Shown: in pieces, positions 1 to 7,279 of the stretch | Layout: every line of letters begins with the position of its first letter | Numbering within the stretch: the stretch's first letter is position 1 | Assembly: GCA_900764755.1 (NCBI GenBank) | Contig: CAAFPE010000025.1 | Coordinates: 1-8,750 of the forward strand | DNA from: an uncultured Oscillospiraceae bacterium | GTDB taxonomy: Bacteria > Bacillota > Clostridia > Oscillospirales > Oscillospiraceae | Reading direction: 5' to 3' | Length of the DNA stretch: 8,750 bases | Program-made: the position numbers and the translations under genes | The notes under the pieces: model-generated | What the model saw: only the letters and a program-made list of their open reading frames with translations | Databases searched by the model: none | Told to the model about the DNA's origin: nothing

Positions 1-41
1 AAAAAAAAAGGAGGGGGAGGGGAGCCCCCCCCCCCCCCCCC
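1..41 (-). terminator. Homopolymer-built terminator downstream of asnS
   Basis: Read on the minus strand after the asnS stop, there is a run of 17 G (25-41), then a C-rich stretch interrupted by single T residues (10-24), then nine T (1-9). In RNA the G run can pair with the C/U-rich stretch through G-C and a few G-U pairs and is followed directly by a U9 tail, the layout of an intrinsic terminator. It begins 30 bases after the asnS stop codon. The arrangement is seen directly; termination is inferred. The window edge cuts here, so the full T tract may be longer. Confidence 0.6.
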
Positions 42-71
42 GCATCCATATTTGAACGTGCAATATAAGGC

Positions 72-1466
72 TTAGAACTCCGCGTTGCCCACTGTACGGG
101 GGTGGGGCAGGGTATCGCGGATATTGGCGATCCCGGTGAGGTACATCACCATGCGCTCAAAGCCCAGGCCGTACCCGGCGTGGCGGCAGGAGCCATACCG
201 CCGCAGGTCGCAGTACCACCAGTAGTCCTCCGGATTCATGCCCAGCTCCTTGATCCGGGCCTCCAGGATCCCGATGCGCTCCTCACGCTGGGAGCCGCCG
301 ATGATCTCGCCAATGCCGGGGACCAGGCAGTCGGCGGCGGCCACGGTCTTGCCGTCATCGTTGAGGCGCATATAGAAGGCCTTGATCTCCTTGGGGTAGT
401 CGGTGACGAACACCGGGCGCTTGTACACCTGCTCAGTGAGGTAGCGCTCATGCTCCGTCTGGAGGTCACAGCCCCAGTACGCCTTAAAGTCAAATTTGTC
501 GTTGTTCTTCTCCAGGATCTCCACCGCGTCGGTGTAGCTCACCCGGGCAAAGTCGGAGGAGGCCACGTGCTCCAGCCGCTCCTTCAGGCCCTTATCCACG
601 AAGGAGTTGAAGAAGCTGATCTCGTCGGGGCACTTCTCCAGCACCGTGCGGATCACATACTTGATCATGGCCTCGGCGTTGTCCATATAGTCGCCTAGAT
701 CCGCGAAGGCCATCTCAGGCTCGATCATCCAGAACTCGGCGGCATGGCGCTGGGTGTTGGAGTTCTCCGCCCGGAAGGTGGGGCCGAAGGTGTACACGTT
801 GCCGAAGGCCATGGCGAAGTTCTCCGCATTGAGCTGGCCGGAGACAGTCAGGCTGGCCCGCTTACCGAAGAAGTCCTTGGAGTAGTCCACAGAGCCGTCC
901 TCGTTCCTGGGGACGTTCTCCAGATCCAGAGTGGTCACCTGGAACATCTCGCCGGCACCCTCGCAGTCGCTGGCGGTGATGATGGGCGTGTGGACATAGA
1001 CGAAGCCCCGGTCCTGGAAGAAGCAGTGGATGGCATGGGCGGCCACGCTCCGCACCCGGAAGGCGGCGGAAAACAGGTTGGTCCGGGGGCGCAGATGCTG
1101 GATGGTGCGCAGGAACTCCACCCCGTGGCGCTTCTTCTGAAGGGGGTAGTCCGGGGCGGAGGGGCCCTCCACCGCGATGGAGGCGGCCTTTACCTCCAGG
1201 GGCTGCTTGGCCCCGGGGGTCAGGACCACCTGGCCCACGACCACAAGGGCCGCGCCCACATTCTGCCCGGCGATCTCCTTATAATTCTCCAGCACATTGG
1301 CGTCCATGACGACCTGCAGGTTTTTAAAGCAGGATCCGTCGTTGAGCTCGATGAAGCCGAAGGTCTTCATATCCCGGATGGTGCGGGCCCAGCCGCAGAC
1401 GGTGACCGTCTGGCCGCCCAGCGCCTCCTGATCCGCGAAGATCGCGGCAATGGTGGTGCGGTCCAT
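72..1466 (-). CDS. asnS: Asparaginyl-tRNA synthetase
   Basis: Cytosolic class IIb aminoacyl-tRNA synthetase that joins asparagine to tRNA-Asn using ATP. The 464-residue product has the usual bacterial AsnRS length. Residues 1-100 form the OB-fold anticodon-binding domain (VTVCGWARTIRDMK, then FIELNDGS). The catalytic core follows, with class II motif 2 at 231-251 (FRAENSNTQRH, EFWMIEPE) and motif 3 at 431-451 (GYGLGFERMVMYLTG, NIRD). The FRAENSNTQRH form of motif 2 is typical of AsnRS and argues against AspRS. The ATG at 1466 has GGAGAG at 1475-1480, eight bases upstream. A promoter candidate is at 1622-1650 and a terminator at 1-41, so the gene is probably monocistronic. I find no T-box core in the leader, although T-boxes control many aminoacyl-tRNA synthetase genes in Bacillota. 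The gene is intact. Confidence 0.97.
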   Translation of the reverse strand: MDRTTIAAIFADQEALGGQTVTVCGWARTIRDMKTFGFIELNDGSCFKNLQVVMDANVLENYKEIAGQNVGAALVVVGQVVLTPGAKQPLEVKAASIAVEGPSAPDYPLQKKRHGVEFLRTIQHLRPRTNLFSAAFRVRSVAAHAIHCFFQDRGFVYVHTPIITASDCEGAGEMFQVTTLDLENVPRNEDGSVDYSKDFFGKRASLTVSGQLNAENFAMAFGNVYTFGPTFRAENSNTQRHAAEFWMIEPEMAFADLGDYMDNAEAMIKYVIRTVLEKCPDEISFFNSFVDKGLKERLEHVASSDFARVSYTDAVEILEKNNDKFDFKAYWGCDLQTEHERYLTEQVYKRPVFVTDYPKEIKAFYMRLNDDGKTVAAADCLVPGIGEIIGGSQREERIGILEARIKELGMNPEDYWWYCDLRRYGSCRHAGYGLGFERMVMYLTGIANIRDTLPHPRTVGNAEF

Positions 1467-1590
1467 AGTTAGTTCTCTCCATTCCTCAGAGTATTTTCAG
1501 TTTATTTGATCTCGCTCTGTACCGTGCCTCCGGCGGCGCTTAGGGAGTTGCCCCACAGAGGAGCACCAATAAGGCCGGACCGGAGTTTGA

Positions 1591-1621
1591 AAAAGCCTGT
1601 CCAAGTTCTGGACAGGCTTTT
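1591..1621 (-). terminator. Perfect 12-bp hairpin, probable spoIIE terminator
   Basis: Arms at 1591-1602 and 1610-1621 are exact complements (core GCCTGTCC / GGACAGGC flanked by four A and four T) around a 7-base loop. On the minus strand the right arm ends in five T, so it reads as an intrinsic terminator about 70 bases after the spoIIE stop. On the plus strand the arm also ends in T, so it could work both ways. It abuts the -10 of the proposed asnS promoter, so it would also sit at the 5' end of the asnS transcript. Confidence 0.75.
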
Positions 1622-1650
1622 ATTATAATGCGTTTCCCCACATTTTACAA
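1622..1650 (-). promoter_or_regulatory. Sigma-A promoter for asnS
   Basis: On the minus strand TTGTAA (1645-1650) and a perfect TATAAT (1622-1627) are separated by 17 bases, the ideal vegetative spacing. Transcription should start near 1614-1616 and run about 150 bases to the asnS ATG. No other good promoter is seen in the leader. The start point falls inside the left arm of the hairpin at 1591-1621, which is unusual. Confidence 0.65.
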
Positions 1651-1692
1651 GGGTCTGCCCGCATTTCTCCCCGGTTTCTCCCGGATTTTCCC

Positions 1693-4029
1693 CTACTCCC
1701 GCTTTTCCAGCCGGATCACCAGGGCGGTGCGGTCATCGGTGGCCCCCTGAGGGCTGTGGGTGATGAGGTCCCGGGCCAGTTCCTTGGGGCTTCCCTGGTC
1801 GAATTTGGCCAGCCGCTCCCGAAGCCAGCCATCGTCCTCTGTCCCCGTTACTCCGTCGCTCACCAGAAGCACACAGTCCCCGGGGGACAGGTGGATGGGA
1901 AAGCGGTCGGGGGCGCTCCGCCCCTCCGCTGCCAGCCCCGCCGGGAGCGAGGCTCCGGAGACCCGCCGCACGGTCCCGCCCTTCCGCACATAGGTGGGGG
2001 CTGCCCCCAGCTTGAACACCACCCCATCTCCGGTAAACAGATCCACCTGGAGCAGATCCACCGTGGTGAATCCCCCGGCCTCCTCTCCCCGGAGCGCCAG
2101 GGCGGAGTTCAGCGTGACCAGGGCGTGCTCCGTCTCCACACCGGCCTGGAGAAACTGCTCCAGCAGCCGCAGGGCCAGACTGCTCTCCCGGTTGGCCTGG
2201 GGACCGCTTCCCATCCCATCGCACAGCAGGACATACAGCGTGCCATCCCTCCGTTTAAAATAGGTGCCTGCGTCCCCGCTCACTGTCTCCCCGTCCTTCT
2301 TCTGGGCGGCGATCCCGGCCACCGCCATCAGAGGTTCCTGCTGGATCAGCGTCAGGTGGTCCATGTCCTGGTCCTCCAGGCGCATGGGCACCTCCATCAG
2401 GCCGGCCAGTTCCGCCAGTTCCTCCGGGGCGGCCAGAAGGGGGCAGTCCGGACCCTCCAGTTCGATCCTCAGCCGCCCCCGCCCGTCCCGGAACACGCAG
2501 CCCCGCACCCGGTCCCCCATCCCAGCCAGCCGCTGCCGCAAACGCCGGTCGGCTGCGGGATCTGGGATCAGCTCCTCCCCCAGCTCAGCGGCAGCCGCAC
2601 CCAGCAAAGCGGAGAGTTGACCATACTGGCGGCACACTGCTGCCCGGCTGTCCTGGATCCGGCTGTTGTACTGGCGGCGGTAAAGCAGGGCGGTGAGTTC
2701 TTCATTGACCGCATCCAGGAACGCCCGGAAATGGAGGCATCGGCTGGAAAAATAGCCGGGGAAATCCTCTGCCTCTCCACGCCCCCGGTCCAGCATGGCC
2801 TGGGTGGCATCGTTCAGGGCGTTGAAGGTGGTCACATAGTCCCGCTCCCAACAGCTGGAGCGCAGCGTACAGCCCCGGCACACCCGGCAGGCCGCCCGGT
2901 CAAACACTGTGGCCATATCATTGTCGTTCCTGGGCGGACAAAAGGAGGCACGCATGGTGTCGTACAGGGTGCGAAAGGCCTGGGCGGTCTCCTCCAGCCG
3001 CTGTTTGACCCGGGCCTGGGCCCTCTGGTCGGCGGAGACGTTTCCCTCCGGAGCCAGCCAGGTCCCCAGCCGCCGCAGTGGGCACTCCGGCAGCAGGAGG
3101 AAGATTGCCGCACCCAAAAGCGCCTCATACAGCACAGCCAGGGACAGCCCTCGGTCCCAGGTCCACAGCACGGCGCCCCCGTTGGCCAGCAGATAGGTTC
3201 CGGCGGCCCGCAGCCTCCTGTTCCCCCGGAAGGCCCCGGCGGCCAGGCCGGACAGCCCGAAGGCCATGGCATACAACGGGATCCCATTGGCCGCCAGATC
3301 CATCGACAGCCCGGCGGCCATGCCCAGCACCGCGCCTGCGGCGATCCCGCCCTGCCAGGCCGCCGCCAGCACCGCCGCCACCGCCAGAGCCCGCCCCAGG
3401 GAGATGTCCCTGACCAGATACAGGGCAGACAGGGACATCAGGACGGTACACAGCAGCACCGTCAGACTGGCCCTTCTGCCTGGAGAGAGCAGCTCCACCC
3501 CCCGGCCCGCCCGCATGGGGACCAGCAGCTGCCGGTAACACCAGCCGGCCGCCACAGTCAGGGCCAGCTCAGTCAGGAAATAGATCACATCCACCGTCCG
3601 CCAGCCTCCCTCGGACAGGTAGATGAAGCCGGTGCAGCCATTGATGAGCCCGGCGATCAGAGGCATAGCCCAGGGCCTGCGGAGAAGCTTCATATCGTAG
3701 AAGGCAAAGCTCACCGCGAAGGTCAAAATGGCCGCGGCGGCATACCGCAGCCCATCCGCAAAGCCCAGCAGCACCATATAGCCGAAGCAGGCCCCCACCA
3801 GCGCCGCCGCACCGCACACTCCTGACCCCGCCGCACCCACCAGGGCCACCCCAAAGGGGGCGTAGTCCCCGAACACCGACGCGCCGGCCAGCACCGCCGC
3901 CAGCAGAAAATGGATCGCCGTGTCCGCAAAGCGCAGCAGGGCGGTAGCGTCCACGCTCACCTTCTCCCCCGTCCCCCGCTGTCTCCGCAGCCTGTTCCAC
4001 CTGGCTTGCACCGTCTCCTTGGCCTGCAT
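1693..4029 (-). CDS. spoIIE: Stage II sporulation protein E (PP2C-type phosphatase)
   Basis: Membrane-bound serine phosphatase. In the studied family it dephosphorylates SpoIIAA to release sigma-F in the forespore and interacts with FtsZ at the polar septum. The 778-residue product is close to the usual length of about 800. Hydrophobic segments fill residues 37-315 (about ten membrane spans). A regulatory middle region follows, with a cysteine cluster (C364, C381, C384, C387, C393). The C-terminal PP2C domain (about 560-778) carries the expected metal-ligand motifs SGD (584-586), DGMGSG (604-609), SDG (724-726) and DDRT (765-768). The ATG has a strong AAAGGAGGAG at 4036-4045. Promoter candidates lie at 4089-4122 and a terminator hairpin at 1591-1621, so it is probably transcribed alone. 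It shows that the organism has an endospore pathway. No truncation or missing catalytic residue is seen. Confidence 0.95.
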   Translation of the reverse strand: MQAKETVQARWNRLRRQRGTGEKVSVDATALLRFADTAIHFLLAAVLAGASVFGDYAPFGVALVGAAGSGVCGAAALVGACFGYMVLLGFADGLRYAAAAILTFAVSFAFYDMKLLRRPWAMPLIAGLINGCTGFIYLSEGGWRTVDVIYFLTELALTVAAGWCYRQLLVPMRAGRGVELLSPGRRASLTVLLCTVLMSLSALYLVRDISLGRALAVAAVLAAAWQGGIAAGAVLGMAAGLSMDLAANGIPLYAMAFGLSGLAAGAFRGNRRLRAAGTYLLANGGAVLWTWDRGLSLAVLYEALLGAAIFLLLPECPLRRLGTWLAPEGNVSADQRAQARVKQRLEETAQAFRTLYDTMRASFCPPRNDNDMATVFDRAACRVCRGCTLRSSCWERDYVTTFNALNDATQAMLDRGRGEAEDFPGYFSSRCLHFRAFLDAVNEELTALLYRRQYNSRIQDSRAAVCRQYGQLSALLGAAAAELGEELIPDPAADRRLRQRLAGMGDRVRGCVFRDGRGRLRIELEGPDCPLLAAPEELAELAGLMEVPMRLEDQDMDHLTLIQQEPLMAVAGIAAQKKDGETVSGDAGTYFKRRDGTLYVLLCDGMGSGPQANRESSLALRLLEQFLQAGVETEHALVTLNSALALRGEEAGGFTTVDLLQVDLFTGDGVVFKLGAAPTYVRKGGTVRRVSGASLPAGLAAEGRSAPDRFPIHLSPGDCVLLVSDGVTGTEDDGWLRERLAKFDQGSPKELARDLITHSPQGATDDRTALVIRLEKRE

Positions 4030-4088
4030 ACGCCGCTCCTCCTTTGTTCCGGCGGACCTCCAGAGGCCCGCTCGGTTGTGTAGGAGTC

Positions 4089-4122
4089 ATTATATTCCCA
4101 TTATATGGAAGAACAATGTCAG
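4089..4122 (-). promoter_or_regulatory. spoIIE promoter region with two TATAAT boxes
   Basis: On the minus strand two perfect TATAAT boxes occur at 4089-4094 and 4100-4105. The downstream one pairs with TTGTTC (4111-4116) at 16 bases, or with CTGACA (4117-4122) at 22 bases. Known Spo0A-activated sigma-A promoters of B. subtilis (spoIIG, spoIIE) have overlong 21-22 base spacers with 0A boxes (TGTCGAA) near the -35. Here the plus-strand TGTCAGA at 4117-4123 is a weak 5/7 match. Further 6/7 matches lie at 4197-4203 and 4292-4298. Promoter activity is likely; Spo0A control is inference. Confidence 0.55.
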
Positions 4123-4179
4123 AAGCAGGGTCTGATTGAAAAAGACAGCCTTCGGCGGGAATATCCCTTGTAGAACACC

Positions 4180-4215
4180 CCGATCAAATATAAAGCAGTC
4201 GAAAACTGTGATCGG
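4180..4215. repeat. Inverted repeat with nested inner stem
   Basis: CCGATCA (4180-4186) is the exact complement of TGATCGG (4209-4215). Between them CAGT (4196-4199) pairs with ACTG (4205-4208) around a CGAAA loop. The structure contains the 0A-box-like GTCGAA. It could be a folded RNA element or a protein-binding site upstream of spoIIE. No function can be assigned. Confidence 0.4.
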
Positions 4216-4259
4216 ACGAGGAAAGGCAGCAGCCTTACAAGCTTATGGCAAAAATGTCG

Positions 4260-4289
4260 TTACTCCTCATTCAGCTTAAGAACCGCCAT
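4260..4289 (-). pseudogene. Remnant duplicate of the lepA 3' end
   Basis: On the minus strand these ten codons read MAVLKLNEE followed by TAA; the real lepA ends MAVLKLDEE then TAA. DNA identity is 24/30. Four codons differ synonymously (two GAA/GAG, CTC/CTT, GCT/GCG) and one changes D to N, as expected for homologous coding sequence that diverged under selection and not for random similarity. Upstream codons (SGLCFDD) no longer match LepA clearly, although an F precedes the M two codons away, and an in-frame TAG follows further upstream. It lies about 130 bases downstream of the intact lepA stop. I read it as the scar of a second lepA allele or of an insertion into the lepA 3' end. Confidence 0.6.
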
Positions 4290-4366
4290 ATCGTCGAAGC
4301 AAAGTCCGCTCTATCTCGGAACGCCCGGATCCGGGTATTCCTCACCCTCTCCCTTGCTTCTCCTCT

Positions 4367-4417
4367 CCAAACGGCACCCGCTGCGCTGGGCTGCCGTTTG
4401 GGGCCGCCTGCGGCGGC
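4367..4417 (-). terminator. Two tandem GC-rich hairpins after lepA
   Basis: Directly after the lepA stop on the minus strand, GCCGCC (4403-4408) pairs with GGCGGC (4412-4417) around TGC. Next, CCAAACGGCA (4367-4376) pairs exactly with TGCCGTTTGG (4392-4401), with further CCC/GGG pairing inside. Neither hairpin is followed by a T run (the following bases are purine-rich), so they are not standard intrinsic terminators. They may slow polymerase or protect the 3' end, or the larger one may mark the edge of inserted DNA. Confidence 0.4.
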
Positions 4418-6226
<1,809 letters not shown>

Positions 6227-6279
6227 AAAACAGAAAACCTCCTTGGGAAAATCCACCCGGGGCTCCATCGCAGATGGGG

Positions 6280-6295
6280 CGCGCCGGATGGCGCG
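6280..6295 (-). other. Hairpin in the lepA leader
   Basis: CGCGCC (6280-6285) and GGCGCG (6290-6295) are exact complements around a 4-base loop, about 36 bases upstream of the lepA ribosome binding site. No T run follows on the minus strand, so it is not a standard terminator. It could be a leader structure or mRNA stabiliser. An AT-rich stretch just upstream of it (minus strand TTTATAAC, 6296-6303) could supply a -10 element, but no convincing -35 is seen. Confidence 0.3.
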
Positions 6296-6313
6296 TTATA
6301 AAATCAAATAAAT

Positions 6314-6339
6314 GGGGTCCCCGAAACGCCCCAGGCGTT
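6314..6339 (-). terminator. Weak terminator overlapping the HTH gene stop
   Basis: On the minus strand AACGCC-TGG-GGCGTT (6325-6339) is a perfect 6-bp hairpin that starts inside the TAA stop of the HTH gene and runs into TTTC. A following GGGGACCCC (6314-6322) allows an alternative stem in which TGGGG pairs with CCCCA, followed by the U-rich TTTATTTGATTTT. Either could give partial termination between the HTH gene and lepA. Confidence 0.35.
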
Positions 6340-7048
6340 ACTTCTTTCTCTCGCCTTTGGCTTCCCGGCCCTCCATCAGCTGGTTGATCCGCTCCCCAGA
6401 GTTGTGGATCAGCTGGAGCATAGACTGGTACAGCACCGGATAATCCCGGGCCAGGGCAGCATGGTCCATCTCCGGCATCCGGCCCTTCTCCTTCACATGG
6501 GCAGCTAGGGCGTCAGTCAGCTCCACCTCACTCATGTGCAGGTCGGCATCGGCCAGGCCGGCCATGAAGTGCCGCTGTGAGACGGAGAAAAAGTCCGGAT
6601 TGTTGGCGGGGTTGGCGTGGTACAGGCGGCGGTATACCTGGTACAGGGCGGTAGACAAATAGTTCGACGCCGCCCGGATGGCATCCCGGCTGCCGGTCTT
6701 GCCCAGCAGGTCGAAGAGCATCCCCACAGAATTGACCAGCAGCTTTTTGGACAGCAGGGCCAGCACAGAGCCCCGCATGGAGTTGTCCTTTTCATCGCTG
6801 ATGTCGTAGAGCTCCTCGGTCCCAATGGTAGTGCCGTCCCGGGTCAGGGTCCGGCCCAGCAGATAGTCGGCGGATACCCCGTAGTAATCGCAGGCCTTGA
6901 CCACAAAGGTCAGCCCCGGCTCCCGGATCCCGTTTTCATAGTGGGAGAGCAGGGCCTGTGAAATGCCCAGAACACCGGCGGCGGTGCGCTGGCTGACACC
7001 CTTTTCCTGACGCAGCAGCGACAGGGTACGGGAAAATTCTGCGTTCAA
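6338..7048 (-). CDS. XRE-family HTH transcriptional regulator
   Basis: Predicted DNA-binding regulator of unknown targets. The N-terminal 66 residues form a typical HTH_3/XRE domain: FSRTLSLLRQEKGVSQ, then ISQALLSHYENG as the recognition-helix region, ending in DYYGVSADYLLGR. The remaining 170 residues are mostly helical, with no motif I can name, and end in a basic tail (GREAKGERKK). I prefer the TTG start at 7048: a seven-base Shine-Dalgarno GAGGTGA (7054-7060) lies five bases upstream, and the resulting MNAEFSRTLSLLR resembles the start of related clostridial regulators. An in-frame GTG at 7057 adds three residues but has only a weak AGG upstream. The gene is divergent from pta, and half-sites in its promoter suggest autoregulation. 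A phage origin seems unlikely, as no phage genes are near. Confidence 0.85.
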   Translation of the reverse strand: MNAEFSRTLSLLRQEKGVSQRTAAGVLGISQALLSHYENGIREPGLTFVVKACDYYGVSADYLLGRTLTRDGTTIGTEELYDISDEKDNSMRGSVLALLSKKLLVNSVGMLFDLLGKTGSRDAIRAASNYLSTALYQVYRRLYHANPANNPDFFSVSQRHFMAGLADADLHMSEVELTDALAAHVKEKGRMPEMDHAALARDYPVLYQSMLQLIHNSGERINQLMEGREAKGERKK

Positions 7049-7060
7049 ATTTCTCACCTC

Positions 7061-7105
7061 ATACCTGAATCAATACACTTGGTATAGTATAAACGACCAT
7101 ATACC
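7061..7105. promoter_or_regulatory. Evenly spaced ATACC/GGTAT half-sites
   Basis: ATACC (7061-7065), GGTAT (7081-7085) and ATACC (7101-7105) occur at an exact 20-base period in alternating orientation. Two of them extend to ATACCTG, and GGTATA/TATACC (7081-7086, 7100-7105) form an inverted repeat. They cover the proposed HTH promoter and leader, so they are good operator candidates for the XRE protein. Binding is inference. Confidence 0.4.
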
Positions 7106-7114
7106 TGTCGTAAA
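7086..7114 (-). promoter_or_regulatory. Sigma-A promoter of the HTH gene
   Basis: On the minus strand TTTACG (7109-7114) and TATACT (7086-7091) are separated by 17 bases. Transcription would start near 7079, about 30 bases upstream of the TTG start. The half-sites at 7081-7085 and 7101-7105 flank and overlap these elements, which fits repression. Confidence 0.5.
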
Positions 7115-7179
7115 GAGCTTTTTGCAAAATTTCGGCGATTTTTTTGGAATGGATCCCTTCAAAATCTGGCAAAATAGAG

Positions 7180-7220
7180 GGGCAGTTGCCCTTGCATTTC
7201 AACACAAAAAATGCTACCAT
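7180..7220 (+). promoter_or_regulatory. pta promoter with inverted repeats
   Basis: TTGCAT (7192-7197) and TACCAT (7215-7220) have a 17-base spacer, giving a start near 7227 and a leader of about 53 bases. The inverted repeat GGGCA-GT-TGCCC (7180-7191) touches the -35. A second one, GCATTT/AAATGC (7194-7199, 7209-7214), fills the spacer. Either could be an operator. The ribosome binding site GGAAGGAA (7263-7270) precedes the ATG. Confidence 0.5.
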
Positions 7221-7279
7221 AGACCCCGTAAACAATCATTTTAAACCTGAAAGTTCAGCTTTGGAAGGAATGGTTCAGT

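Larger units (their letters stand above)
4123..4417. other. spoIIE-lepA intergenic region
   Basis: This 295-base stretch lies between the spoIIE promoter and the lepA stop. It holds an imperfect hairpin (4180-4215), a small hairpin AAGGC/GCCTT (4223-4236), a lepA-tail-like remnant (4260-4289), a 12-base palindrome CCCGGATCCGGG (4324-4335) and two strong hairpins next to the lepA stop (4367-4417). I see no gene with a ribosome binding site in it. The 4140-4320 part is visibly richer in A/T than the flanking genes. Confidence 0.6.

Noticed and set aside
744..1472. Plus-strand open frame antisense to asnS
   Set aside because: It mirrors AsnRS codons and shows no family features.
1467..1590. T-box riboswitch in the asnS leader
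   Set aside because: A search by eye for the AGGGTGGNACCGCG core on the minus strand found none. The nearest similarity (GTACCGTG near 1518) is on the wrong strand and incomplete.
1607..1629. Plus-strand TATAAT at 1624-1629 as a promoter
   Set aside because: No -35 at a suitable distance and no plus-strand gene downstream. The motif is the mirror of the minus-strand -10.
1756..3825. Long plus-strand open frame antisense to spoIIE
   Set aside because: The opposite frame is a full SpoIIE with all motifs. The antisense translation is low-complexity and rich in Pro, Gln and Gly, as expected from the reverse of GC-rich codons, and it has no recognisable domain.
6227..6268. Upstream ATG start for lepA (14 extra residues)
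   Set aside because: No ribosome binding site precedes it, and the extra residues do not resemble LepA N-termini. AAGGAGG lies before the inner ATG.
7120..7129. TTTTGCAAAA palindrome upstream of pta
   Set aside because: Short and A/T-rich; it is outside both promoters and not distinguishable from chance.
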